Positions 36,935 to 49,682 of a DNA stretch of 64,000 nucleotides are shown in pieces. This stretch comes from Schoenoplectus triqueter. Its lineage: Eukaryota; Streptophyta; Magnoliopsida; Poales; Cyperaceae. How positions within the stretch are numbered: position 1 is the stretch's first letter; every line of letters begins with the position of its first letter. The stretch lies in the NCBI GenBank assembly GCA_964058805.1, contig CAXKVV010000058.1:1-64000 (forward strand). Reading direction: 5' to 3'. Under the pieces are notes generated by a model. That model saw only the letters and a program-made list of their open reading frames with translations. It had not been told where the DNA came from and searched no databases. Position numbers and translations under genes: made by a program.

Positions 36935-37133
36935 GCAGGGTCTTTTTCGTCATACTCTCACAAATTCAAAACCCAAAACAAGAATCAATCGCCGCTTCCG
37001 CATTCTTCACTCTCCTAATCCAGTGACAGTGAGAAAATCGGGAAAGAAATTAAGAAAAAAGAAGAGAAGTACTTCCTATCTACTAGATCGCCTACTTCAG
37101 CAACAATAGAAACCCTTAAAACGCTAGATTTGG

Positions 37134-40100
37134 TTGATGAAGGGAGAAGAAAGCCTGTTCGGATCTGTGCAAGATCTCTTTGGGTCAGTGCGCCGATCCC
37201 TCGTCTTTCGGCCAATACCTAGCTCCGACGATCTTCCTAACACCAGTATTGCTGATCGAATTGGCTCATGCATCCGTAAATCGCGGGTTGGATTGGGTTT
37301 GGGGTTTGTACCTAAAAGCCCATTGAGACGGCTAACCATGGGGGCTACAGTCAAAGCCGCACCCATGGAGGAGGAGGGTCCGCCTCAAATCCGGTGGAGG
37401 AAAGGGGAAATGATTGGATGTGGCGCATTCGGCCAGGTTTTCATGGGGATGAATCTTGATTCTGGCGAGTTACTAGCCGTGAAACAGGTTAGGATACTGA
37501 TTTGGGATCCGGATGGGAAATTGGGGTTAAAAGTATGTTTGGGGGTGTTAATTTGTTCCCCCCCTTGATTTCTGACACTTGCTTGACTTTTGCATTTAGG
37601 TTTTGATTGGGACGAGCAATGCTTCCAAAGAGAAGGCCCAAGTAAGTTCCGTTTTCTCCTTCAAAATTAGAGTTCAATTTGTTTCTTCCACCATTCGTAT
37701 TATCGTGAGGGTTTTGTTTTATTGCCTATGTTTGTTTTCGTTATAGGCTCATATACGGGAACTGGAGGAAGAAGTGAAGCTTCTGAAAAACCTTTCGCAT
37801 CCAAACATTGTTGTAAGTGAAGCAGCTTATTTTGGTCATTATTTCTTAATTTGAAACTTCGATCTTTTTTTGCAAATACTGTCTGAGCATTTTTTTGTTG
37901 TTGTTGCTGCTGCAAACAGAGATATTTAGGCACTGTCAGAGAAGAAAACACGTTGAATATCCTGTTGGAGTTCGTTCCAGGTGGTTCCATTTCGTCTCTG
38001 TTAAGCAAATTTGGATCTTTCCCTGAACCAGTGAGTATTAATTATCTATGATAAAGACTTGTGTGTTGAAATGAAGAGATGCCAAAATTTAATCTCTCTT
38101 CTTCATCTTTTCTAAAACAGGTCATAAGGATGTACACCAAGCAACTGTTGCAAGGGTTGGAGTACCTCCATCAGCATAAAATTATTCACAGAGACATAAA
38201 GGCACAATTCGTATCTTATTAATTTATGTAAATTACAAAGGCCACTATCACAATCTTGATACCCATGTCAAAGGGAATCAAATTACCTACTTTTCCAAAT
38301 AGAAAAATAGGATCCTACTATTCCATCATGAATCTTCGTTGGAATAAAATGAGCGGATGTGAGCTCCTTGCTTTTTTCAAAGAAATTCTGTCACATTACT
38401 TATTATTTTCCCATTCAATTCAGGGGGCAAACATTCTTGTAGATAATAAAGGATGTATTAAGCTTGCTGATTTTGGGGCTTCCAAGAAAGTTGCTAAGCT
38501 GGTAAATATTTGTGAATACTTTAGATTTTCAATTCTGCAGTTACTGTCTGAAGGTTTGATTTTCATAAGTGCAGCTGCAAATTTCCAAAAAGCAATGCAC
38601 CTTGAAACAATAATTCATACTCTCAGAAAACCAAATTGTTGTGAATATTAGGCAACAATGACAGCTGCCAAGTCGATGAAAGGTACACCATACTGGATGG
38701 CCCCTGAAGTTATTGTACAGACAGGCCATAGCTTGTAAGATTCTCATATCTCCTTTCTCCTTTAGTTATCTTTAACAAAGGGGGCTATGAGCTATTTCTT
38801 TTATATCCGCTTTAACTAATGTGTACAGTATAAAGCTTAATTTACCAGAACTTTCTCGGGGCCTCAATTTAACTCAGTTGCAAAAATAAAAACAATAAAT
38901 AAATAAAGGAAAAATGAAACAATGGGGAATTCGATAATTATGCTAGCACTGTGAGACCTAATAACATATAGGCCCTTATTTCAGGTCAACAATATAGTGA
39001 AGTACACCCATCTTATTAGCACTTATTTTCTTTACTATCTTATTTTTTGCTAATTGTATCCTGCTTTTTTGTTCCTTCAATAAATTGAAAATTAAATTAG
39101 CTCGGCTGACATATGGAGCGTTGGTTGCACAGTAATCGAGATGGCTACTGGCAAACCACCATGGAGTGGCCAATATCAAGAGGTAAGCTGAATAGTTTTT
39201 GTTTGCACAGTGTCAGTATTGGCCTAGATGTCTTCCATTGGCATGTTTTTGTTGAATCAGTATATTTAACTAACCTAGTTAATCCACATTTTTTGTGCTT
39301 AGGTACTAAATTAATTAAATTCTTAAGTGAGATAAATTATGTTATACCAACTCATGAAACATTCTGACTGCATTTAAGGCAATTTATGATATAATATTAT
39401 AGTTGAGGTTTATTTTAAGGGAAAAATGAAGCAGACTTGAGTCTTACTAATGCATGTAAGTGTTGCCTGAGGATAATTTGGAGTAATAATCAAATATTGG
39501 TTCTGGCATCCATCTGGCTTCTAAGCAATACCACATGATCCCCTGTTAAAAATCCTTGTCCCTTTGTTCAATTTAGCTTTTTTTTGTTTAATTTTTATCT
39601 TCTTGGACATACTTTCAGGTTGCTGCTCTATTTCATGTGGGAACCACCAAGTCACACCCACCAATACCAGAACATCTCTCTTTGGAGGCCAAGGATTTTC
39701 TTCTCAAATGCTTGCAGGAGTATGGCTAGTTCATTGCTTGTTAGTTTCCAAATATATAAGTTTTAACCCCCTGGGACAAATTGTGAAAGTTCATTGCTTG
39801 TTAGTTTCCAAATATATAAGTTTCAACCTCCTGGGACAAATTGTGAAATATTCAAATCAGTCACAATTCCATCATTTCATTTTGAATCACCTTTGCAGTC
39901 AGAAAATGGTTGTGCTTAAAGCAAAATAAATATTGTGTGTTCTTTAGTTTATGAATGATAGATCTATTTTCTTTAATGAAAAGAAAATCGAAAAGTAGAT
40001 AGGATCAGAGTAAATGTTCCATAACTATGACTAATATTGAGTTTTTTTCTTGTGGCGCCAGGGAACCCGGTTTGCGTACAACTGCAAGTGATTTACTACA

Positions 40101-43100
40101 GGTACTCCATGGGTTGCTATCTTTTACATTAATAATTCAGGTAACTTTGTTAGATCAAAGGAATCAACAATCTATTTTTTTGTTTTCGCTCAGCATCCAT
40201 TCGTAACGGGAGAACTTGAAGATATGTATCAGTTGAATCGTGCAGGAAGCAAGGTTAATGCTTAATTTGAGTTATACAAAAGCACAACAGTTTTCATTTT
40301 CTACTTTTTCTTTTTCTTTTGACCTTGTAGTTGGATAATTGAGGGCATATTGAGGCTGATGTAGTGGATGGAGGGAGGCTTCCTTTTGCAATTTGGTTAA
40401 ATGAGGATAAATTGATTTGATTTGAATCCTCATTGAAATATTCAGGGTTCAATGAGATTTAATTGTCTTGATTGGGTGGAGATTGGGGAGCAGGGAAGGG
40501 GGGTTGCATACGAGTCTGACTACCAGCTGAATTTACTTGCAATCACAAATTTTTACCCTTTCTTTGGCATTAACTCTTTTTGTGGGTAAGAGAATATTTT
40601 TTCTACCTTATTCTGACTGCTACTATCACCACAGGAATCCTGCAATAATGAGCCAATCGTAAATAAAACACAGACGTGCAATTTGTAAGAAGCCTTATTT
40701 TCTTCTTTGTTGTTATTTCATTATTAATTTATTTGTTAATTTATACTGATATTTATCTTGTACTGTACTTCCAGAAGCCAGGAAGGAATAGATACTTTCA
40801 GATTGTAAATTGGATTTTTTATCACTTAGGTCTTAGGCATTCTTGGAACCGCAGCAATATAGCAATATTACAAATCTAGCAATTACAGCCATAGTACTAT
40901 ATATTCCAACAATGGAACTGCATCATTATTTTGCTTGTCATGTTTTTTCTCAATTACCCAGCAATACCTTACATTCATGGTATATGTTTGATCTTTATAT
41001 TTTATCAAGCAGTGGCATGATCATGGAATCTGATAAGGTTTCGCCAGCAAGGTCAGTATGGGAGACCAGTAATGATGATGACATGTGCCGGCTTGATGAT
41101 GGCGATGATTTCCCTGTGATTGGTTCGGTACTAGCTTTTACTTTCTCATTAAAGGCTCATTTTAAATTATAGGTAGTTACAGTACAGACCAGCTGCTCTG
41201 AGACTTAGCAATGTAAAAGTTAATTGTGGAATACCATTCTCAAATAAAATAATAAAAATAATGGAATTATTATAGGTTTGTGCAAATTTCTACTCTTTGC
41301 TTGAAAACCTGACGTGCTTTATCTAGATATCTTCTTCTGTTTGTTGAATATAAGAAAAGGGCATTTTATTCCTTTCATGGAACTTGACTTCAACAAGATA
41401 TTGGACAATTGGGTAGTAAGCTAATATTTCTTATAATAGAGCTTCAATCCTATGGCGGAGCCATTGGAGGAATGGCCTTGTAAGTTTGACATAAGCCCCG
41501 AGCAGAGAACACTGAGTTCACAGCACTTGGGAGACCTTACAGCTGACCATTATGACATCAATAGAAGTACCTCAAAAGTTGATCGCAGTGACTCCCATGA
41601 GTTCTCCTTCCCCAGCGATGCTGCATGCGAGGATGATGATGAGGTCACTGAATCCAAGATTAGAGCTTTTCTTGATGAGAAGGTATGTTGGTTTATTTAA
41701 TAGAAGTACCTCAAAAACTAGCTCTGTTGTGCTTTGCATTATGCTTTTTTTTTTTAATTTGTGCTGGTTATTTGTACATAACATCTGGTATAACATTACT
41801 AGCAAAGGAAACCTAAACTATCCATTCAATTATTGTTGACTTGTTCCTATGGTTATAATTTTTATTTCACCAGGCTCTTGACCTGAAGAAGCTTCAAACA
41901 CCTTTATATGAAGAGTTTTACAATTCTCTGAATGCTAGCAATGCACCACTAATCAGTAGTGTTTGCAAGGAGAACATAAGCAATAATAGCAACAGCAACA
42001 CTGCAAACTCTTCAAAGCTCCCCCCTATAACCCCAAGCAAGATCTCCAGTGCAGCCTTGCCAACAATGCTTCTTCGATCAGGTTCTTCAAGGAACTTCAG
42101 CCCAGGCAGCAGCTTCAGCCGGCGCATTTCAAGGTACAGTGTGGAGGGGTCCCGCATATTGCAGGAAATCACTTCCCCACAGAAACTGAACGAGCAAGCG
42201 CCGCCTGAGCATCACTCAGACATCACAGAGCCTTCAAGCCCAAGGTAAACATTACATAACATATTAAAGCCAAGCAAACAGGTCAGTTTTGCCTAGAAGA
42301 TGAAAATGGATATGTTCAGCAGCCAATTGGCTAGTTGATCCTGCAAATAGCATCTGACCTTAATATTGATACACGGAATGCAATTTATATAATGTGTATA
42401 TCATATTCCTGAAAATCATAAATTTGGATCCAAGTTTCAACTATCCATCCGACAGACTTAAATTTACAACAGAACAACAAGTACAGGGCTAACCGCTTAG
42501 TCGGATCTCAGTCCCGACATATCCATTTCTGGTCTGAAAGAAGGCCTATAAATAGAAACCTTATACCAGCTGAAAGAAGATTCACAATTCAGCTTACACA
42601 CACTTACACTAGATAGCTTACTTGGGCCTTCGGTATACTATACCTATACTGAAAACCTCTATCATCTATGGACACTGAATTTGCAGAAATTGTATGCATA
42701 TTATGGCTGCTAACAGAAACATTTTTATAAACTTTTTCCATTTTTGGGATTCTGTTCAAGTGATGCGAGAAGTATTGTCAAGATTATCAACCCAATCCAT
42801 TCTCAGTGGATCCCAATCCTTGGTCTGGTCGGTTTAAAAGTGCACTAAATTTGCAAAATTGGTATCATGTATCGATAGGTCAGGGCAGCTTTTGTCCTAG
42901 GTTGGAATTGACTTGATAAACAAAACATTGATTTTGTGCAGTTCAAGTTTTTCTGAGAGAAGAAGAAAATGGAAAGAAGAACTTGACCAAGAGCTTGAAA
43001 GACAAAGAGGTAATTTTACTCTAGTTTTTTTGCTGATTACACCACTGTTTTACTTTTTGCAACTGGAACTTCTGTGTTTTGCAACCTGATGTGCAGACAT

Positions 43101-43384
43101 TATAAGCTCTCTCTTTTCTTGTGGCATATTAGTGGTCTAATTTTGCAAAAGGGTTGTTTATATGGTAAACTGGAATGCACATGTCTGAATGTTCCTTTTT
43201 GTTCGGTGGGTCAAATTTGCAAAGCAATTACAGTACAATCATAAAGTACACGATTGTAAGTTGCAACTAACTATTCTTACATAATGTGTGTGAAACAGAG
43301 ATGCGGCAGGTGACTCTAGGAAGGATGTCTTCACCAAAGAGCCCACCCATTAACCGGAAGCGGGACCGGCCCAATAATAAATAA
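37134..43384 (+). CDS. NPK1/ANP-like MAP kinase kinase kinase, 677 aa
   Basis: Seventeen exons: 37134-37487, 37600-37641, 37747-37812, 37920-38030, 38121-38201, 38424-38501, 38652-38734, 39101-39182, 39619-39719, 40062-40101, 40194-40253, 40635-40684, 41010-41127, 41440-41682, 41874-42244, 42942-43009, 43299-43384. They total 2,034 nt in one frame. The N-terminal motif [14 protein letters not shown] is the family signature. Kinase landmarks: glycine loop GCGAFGQVF, lysine in LAVKQ (residue 117), HRDIKGAN (Asp216), DFG at 234-236, [10 protein letters not shown], and HPFVTG at the end. The C-terminal half carries acidic stretches and a basic-acidic helix near [18 protein letters not shown], then a basic tail. 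In tobacco and Arabidopsis these kinases act at the phragmoplast with NACK kinesins and in stress signalling. Intron 5 has a GC donor. No disabling change seen. Confidence 0.96.
38202..38423 (+). other. GC-AG intron in the MAPKKK catalytic loop
   Basis: The exon ends ATAAAG and the intron starts GCACAA, ending TTCAG. Removing it joins HRDIK to GANILVDN, the invariant catalytic loop, so the junction is certain and the donor is GC rather than GT. About 1% of plant introns are GC-AG. Confidence 0.85.
39729..39848 (+). repeat. 60-bp tandem duplication in MAPKKK intron 9
   Basis: GTTCATTGCTTGTTAGTTTC through CTGGGACAAATTGTGAAA occurs twice head to tail with only two or three differences, so the duplication is recent. 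It lies just inside the intron donor and does not touch coding sequence. Confidence 0.88.
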
Positions 43385-44456
43385 TCCCAAATACTTCAAT
43401 TGATCATTCTAGGAGAGGATATTTCAATCAGTGAGCATTGCGAGTATACTGCAAGTATAAATGCTTGATCATACTGTCCGATCACCACATAATTTTACCT
43501 AAGTCGACAAAAGGAAGGTTTGTTATAGCAGTTTCAGTGTGGTGTTCTGTGTGCATGGAGCAGAAGCTTGTTACATTTTTACTTTGTAGCTATTGTCATC
43601 GTGAGTAGATGACGATAGGAGTGGATTTGCTGTACATTTTTGGCTTGTGCCTATTATCCAAGGAAAAAAAAAGAAACCGGATTTGCTTGCCATTTGTCTT
43701 TCTTTGAGGATGTTTCTAGGACATGATTTCTGTTTTTTTTTTTTTGTAGCAATAGGACATGATTTCTTGGTAATAATAGTACAATGTGATATGTTTTTAG
43801 ACAAAGCTGGTTTACAAGGATGTTGCACCTCCTTGACATGTTTTCTTGGTAATAATCCTGTGGTATTTTTTCTTCTTTTTTTAGAAAAAAATATTATTAT
43901 CATTGATTTTTTTTATCTTTGAGATCTAATCTCTGTGATTTTGGATTGGGTTTCATTTCTAACCTATCCTAATTTATTTGAGATTAAATTGTTGTTGTTA
44001 TTGTTCAGAAAAAAAGTTAGTTTTTGCGCTAATCAACTTGATATTGTTTATCAGTACTCTGTAGGACAATCAATTAACTTTTCATTTAAATTGTTAAATA
44101 TAAAAGAAGTCAACATCTTCAAGGTGTTAAAAGAAGCGGTTAAAATAACTATGGATACTTTAAAGAGCTTTTATTTTGCCAGCTTCTAGAAAATTCTACA
44201 TGACAATAATTGCCACCATGAGTTTACCCTAATAATCCCGAAGGTGTTTTCATCCGCCTTCAAGTGCACGCTTGATTATTGCAAAATGTGCAATTCATTT
44301 TAATACATGTATGAATACGGCATAATGTGTATATATAATTTATATTAAAAGAAAATTTTGTCAGATAAAAAATGCACTTTGAAAGAAGCCCATTTAGATA
44401 ACTATCTATACACATATAGCTATTGAACAAATACTCACATATTATACACATTTCAT
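43385..44456. other. MAPKKK 3' flank and spacer
   Basis: The first several hundred bases are probably 3' UTR. AATAAT-type AT-rich words and T-rich runs are present, but no polyadenylation site can be fixed. No other gene seen. Confidence 0.4.
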
Positions 44457-44774
44457 GCTATGAATCGGTTCTTCATTTTTAAAATCTAAATGATTGATCC
44501 GAACCATTCAAAATGATTTCCATATGAATATCTAGCTGTAGATCAAATTTTATATATTTTTTTATTTTTTTTACTATTTTTTAGATTATTAAAAAAATAC
44601 TTTTGAATGACTCATAATAATTAAATCAAGCGATTTTCTAACTATCTAAAAAAGTAAATAATTTTTAGAAAATATAAAATTTATTCTACAACTAGATACT
44701 CGTATGAAAATCATTTTGAGTGATTCAAATTGATCATTTTGACTTCAAAAATGAAAATTGATCCATAGCACCAT
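44457..44774. mobile_element. MITE with ~95-bp inverted repeats
   Basis: The left arm (CTATGAATCGGTTCTTCATT, CAAAATGATTTCCATATGAA, TATCTAGCTGTAGA) pairs with the right arm read inward (CTATGGATCAATTTTCATTT, CAAAATGATTTTCATACGAG, TATCTAGTTGTAGA). The loop is short and AT-rich. TSD not resolved. Confidence 0.7.
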
Positions 44775-45609
44775 AGCCAACTTTTATATACATTCTTGGC
44801 TATTATAATTATTTTAGTTTTAGAGTTTTTTTAAGTATATGCTTTAGATATTTTAAGACACTCTAAATTAATACAAAATGACGACCGTTTGCATATGAAA
44901 ATAGTTCATTATTAAAAAAAATCTGACATAAAATACTTTAAACCTCTAAAAAATGTAGAAAATTGTTATATCATAAATAAATAAGCAACATAAATCGAAC
45001 TTTAAAAATAAGAAAGTATTTTTTTTAGTTAAGAGCATGAACGAAACTTGGTATATATATCAACGAATACTTATGTATTATATGCAAAAAGAAATGCTTT
45101 ATATTGAATTTTATACTCATTGATCTAACAATCCTAAAATGGATAATTGATAGTTCATTAGTTCTTGATGGACATTTGGCTAGTTATTTTCGTATAAAAG
45201 TTGGTCAAAATTTGTTGGCTTGGGGTTTGAGGATTTTGGGAGATAACTGTAATATTATTTTCGCAAAAAAAAAAAAGCTCCTCAAGAAACTCGAAGTGAG
45301 AGAAAAAAAAGGGGTTGAATGAAGAATTAATCAATGACAAAATGAACGCGGATTTGTAGAATTGTACTTAATTTTGAAAATGAAGAATTAATTATAATTG
45401 TCTTATATTTTGTAATATTTAAGTTCATTTTTTTAGGAGTAACTATAGTGGGTACTTCTATGAGTTTCAACAAATACGAGAGCCCTTTCTCATGCATTCG
45501 CATAATATCAATTTATGTGGTTTAAAGCAATCACACTTGTCAATTTAGTTCCCTTTTAAAAGATGAGAATGGGTTATTATGACAACTTTGATAATAGATC
45601 TCTAAATAA
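44775..45609. other. AT-rich spacer
   Basis: No gene or repeat supported. Confidence 0.3.
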
Positions 45610-45850
45610 ATATAAAAAAAATATTTATAGATATGTTCTTCTATTTATGAATTCAGAGTCATTCAAATTTTATGCAATTTCATTATCATTTGATAGTCCA
45701 TCAAAGACCATTACATTATAATCGTTCCAAATTGTATAAAAATTTGATGGTTTTTGATGGATTATCAAACGATAATGAAATTGTATGAAATTTGAATGAC
45801 CCTCAATCCATAGGTAGAAGAACACATTTATAAACTTTTTTCCATTTTTA
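45610..45850. mobile_element. hairpin MITE of ~240 bp
   Basis: The left arm (TATGTTCTTCTATTTATGAA, GTCATTCAAATTTTATGCAA, CATTATCATTTGATAGTCCA) pairs with the right arm read inward (TGTGTTCTTCTACCTATGGA, GTCATTCAAATTTCATACAA, CATTATCGTTTGATAATCCA). It is close to a perfect fold-back. No TSD fixed. It lies about 60 bp left of the second MULE. Confidence 0.75.
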
Positions 45851-46139
45851 AGTTTTTTTTTGTATTTTTTTGTATATAATAAGTATTAAATTAATACCAT
45901 TAATAATAAGAGAGAGTAACGACTATTTTTAAAACTACGAATGGTAGCGTGCCACTAGCAGTGACGCGAAGCAAACACACCACTGTCAGTGACGTCTTAT
46001 GTGAAATGCGTCACTAGGAGTGACGTGTTTACCTCTTATATATAACAATGTGCACATGCTCTTTCCCCCTAAGCGTTTGTTGTTGAAGAGAGAAAAAAAA
46101 AGAGAAAGAGAAGAAAGAGAAAGAAGAGAACGTGCGGGA

Positions 46140-46900
46140 CGAGATCGAGTGCGGAAAAAATATTAGATTTTGCTATCGAAAGTAAATTTTATTTATATAA
46201 ATAATTAGAATTGAAAAACAAGTATATAGATTAATTATAAATTGTAGAATTGTAGATTAATTTATGAATGAATTATAGATTAATTATGAATAAATTATGG
46301 ATTAATTATTAATTAATTGTATAGATTAATTGTAGTTTAATTTTATTGATTAATTATTTTATAGATTAAATATGTATTAATTGTTGATTAATTGTGTAGA
46401 ATAATTATAGATTTTATTTAATGTTTAATTGTAGAATAGATTAATTAGCTTTTATTTATAGATTAATTATAGATTAATTATGTAGAATAATTATAGATTT
46501 AATTTATTGTTTAATTATAGAATAGATTAATTATCTTTTAATTATACTTTAATTTTGAATTAATTATTAATTAATTATGTAGAATAATTATAGATTTAAT
46601 TTATTATTTAATTATAGAATAGATTAATTAGGTTTTAATTGTAGATTAATTATAGAATAATTATTGATTAATTTTATTATTTAATTAGATTATTTTTATA
46701 TTATTTTTATATATTAAATAGATAGTAATTATAATTTAATTATAAATTATATTGATTAGAGTGTAATATTACATTAATTTAATTAATTAATTAGATTATA
46801 TGTAGATTAATTATAGATTAATTATGTATATTAAATATAAATTAATTATAGATTATTATATATTTAAAATTAGTTATGTAATATTAATTGAAATAAAATT
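46140..46900. repeat. AT minisatellite (ATTAATTATAGATTAATTAT-type)
   Basis: About 750 bp made almost only of TAGATTAATTA, GAATAATTATAG and ATTTAATTTATTGTTTAAT variants with no fixed period. Two 80-bp blocks (about 46465 and 46565) are near-identical. It separates the left TIR from the coding part of the element. Confidence 0.8.
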
Positions 46901-46917
46901 ATTTTTGTAATAGATAA

Positions 46918-49682
46918 TGACATGCGAGCAACGCAATGAAAATGTCATCATTTATCTCCCTGACGACAAACATTGGACACACTATAGTTCAGGTAGAGGT
47001 ATATTATAATTAAAATTAGAAGCTAATTATGAAATTAAAATTACAGAGAGAGCAATTTCATTCGTTTCCGCACTCACCGTCCCACGATACCATACATCTC
47101 GCACATTCAGGATAGGTTGTGAGGTATGAGATTTCTTTATCTCACCAGACTGCGCGAGATATATGTTCAAGAAGTGGAGACCCGTAACTTGAAGATTGAT
47201 ACTGGTTTATTGAGAGCGTTAATAGAGTTTTGGAGGTTAGAAACTCACACGTTTCACTTCAATTTTGACGAGATGACTATGACTCTAGAGGTAAATAGTC
47301 AAATATTATTTTTAATTTTATTACAGTATTAAAAAGGGTTTATAGTAATAAAAATATTTTTTTAGGACGTCGCATGTATGTGGGGTGTATTCACGATTGG
47401 TAAGTCGGTGATCGGGTACACTGACGGAGATTTTTTGGTATATATCCGTCAGTTATTTGGGCGGGATGATATATTAGCATTCTACAAGATTGGGAGGTAA
47501 TTTATTAGACTTTATATGAACTTTAGTATTTGTTTGTTCACAAATTATGATTAAAATGAATATAAAATTTGGTAGACATTCTATTTCTTTTTTAGAGTTA
47601 CGGTCCCACTTTGATCACGCTCCGGAGGCTAACGATCATCAGAGTCTTGATCAATATGTGGTCGATTTTGCTCTAGAGTTGGCGGGGTCTATCATGTTCC
47701 CCGACAACATTGGAGACTCTGTACCAGCATTTCTTCTGCCAATTTTAATGGTAAGTGTTATAGAATAATTTATCTTTCATAGTTAAATAATTTTTAGTAC
47801 TAATATTTAATTTATAGGATGATTTGTAATCCGGTGAAGAAAGAAATTAGGGTGTTGCGGTACTTGGTTACCTATATTGGCATCTTGATGTGGCGTGTGA
47901 GGGATTGACCAGGAGCATTGGTGGTATGTGGCTCTTATTGATGTTGTGGAGTTGGACGTGTTTACCCCCAGCTTGTCCATTACCCGCCTCAGAGACAACC
48001 ATATTTAACGATTGGGGTACACCGGACCACGATAGTTGTGCGTCTTTTGGTAGATAAAAATTTATTTACAGAATTAAATCAATCAATGAAAATATATACG
48101 TAATCACTAATCGTAATTTAAACTGGTAATAAGAAATGGACGCTTAATAAGACCAGGTACCACAATTTATCGCACGTCGGCGTGAAGTATGTGAGGGATC
48201 AGTTGTTGATGTTGCCTCACATGCATGTCAATTGAAGGCCGTACGAGTCGGTACGTCACTTATTGTCATCGTTGGTAGATGACTGTGTGGACTCATATAA
48301 TTGTTGGCTTTCACTTATTTACTTTTCGGTAGTGAAGTGGTACTATCCGGTGAGAGTGAGGTGACATTTCGGCTTACTTCAGTCGGTACCTCCTCTGCTT
48401 CCCAATGTATTATATCATATACACTAAATAAATATAAATTTTCTGCTTATTATTTCTTATTACTAACTATTCTTACAGCCATTTATGGAGGAGCATCAGA
48501 GATTGTCCGTGTTTGGGTTCAAGAAAAAGAATATCAACTGAAGACAATACCATCAGGCGTATGTGGACAAATGAGATGAGCTGCCTCCACGGGATCCAGA
48601 TGAAGAAAAGTGAAATGTAGAGGACTATGGGAGGTATCGACGGTGGTTCGACGTCTATGGAGCCGCTAGCATGCCACTTGAGTCGGGTGATATGATACCT
48701 CATGTACCATCAGCAGTAGAGTTCCCTGACGTGGGCTATATTCCTCATATACCTCACAGACAGCGCACGGTATACTAAAATTTATAAAGTTTATATACCT
48801 ATATAAATTAATCGGTAATAAATAATATATATATGTAATCAATATGTAATAAATAGATCGTTATGGTTAACAAGATAGCACTAAAGGCGGTCCGATGAGC
48901 GGTCACTAGGGGATGAAGACGATTTGGCAAGGTTATGCTCTCAAAGTGCAAGGATAATTTTGAGGATGCAAACATGTCTCATAAGATGGATGAGCTTCTA
49001 TAGACGACGGGATTACCCGCGGATATTGATGCTATTTCGGATTCGACGGGTGATTCAGAGGCTCCACCGACTCCACATCCCCCACACTTTCCATATGAGA
49101 ATGCCGACTTCACGACTATCCTCGGCAGCGTAAATATTATAATTTAATTTAAATTTTATAATATGAACAATGTAATTCTAACAACTTGAACTATTTTAAC
49201 AGCTGTTAGAGAACTACGATTGGAATTATGTTATTACTAGGTTGTCTGCTGATATTTTTGATCCGTCAGGTACACAGTTCTCAGATCCATTCGGGATTCA
49301 ACATTTCTCGCAGACCCAACACATATCGATGGATCATGTACAACCACCTCAGCATTACGACCAATAGTACGATTAGCAGTACGGACAGCAGTACAATCCT
49401 CGCCAGTATGGTTTTCCATCAGGACCTGGAGAGTCATCGCATATTCGGGAGGATACTGTAGAGCCTGCATAGACATGAGATTTCATCCCACTTGCTCTTG
49501 GTCGGGAGCATTATGACGTTGTTCCACCACATTGATATACACCTGACGTAGTTAGTTATTTATTTTATAACTTAGTAAATACAAATGATAAAAAAATTTA
49601 ATCAACTCACTGATGTAATGTGTTTACTTTTTTGCAGGGACGACTGAGACCCCGTCGACTTGTCAGGCGTCGTCAGGAGTAG
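46918..49682 (+). pseudogene. plant mobile domain (PMD) protein gene, decayed
   Basis: Pieces in order: MTCEQRNENVIIYLPDDKHW (46918); IRFRTHRPTIPYISHIQDRL, a TGA stop, then LRALIEFWRLETHTFHFNF, ending MTMTLE at 47290; DVACMWGVFTIGKSVIGYTD (47366-47496); LRSHFDHAPEANDHQSLDQY (about 47597-47750); a segment from 47818 ending LDVACEGLTRSIGGMWLLLM; HVGVKYVRDQLLMLPHMHVN (about 48170); WLSLIYFSVVKWYYPVRVRR (48305); a polar Gln/Pro tail ending RRLVRRRQE at 49682. The WRPETHTFH-like and IGG-LLLLQLWAWE-like motifs are those of PMD proteins (MAIN/MAIL relatives, also annotated phosphatase 7 long-form homologs). Several stops sit at expected Trp, Arg or Gln codons. Exon limits are partly uncertain. Confidence 0.75.

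Noticed and set aside
42057..42248. 63-codon frame as a separate gene
   Set aside because: It is part of exon 15 of the MAPKKK.
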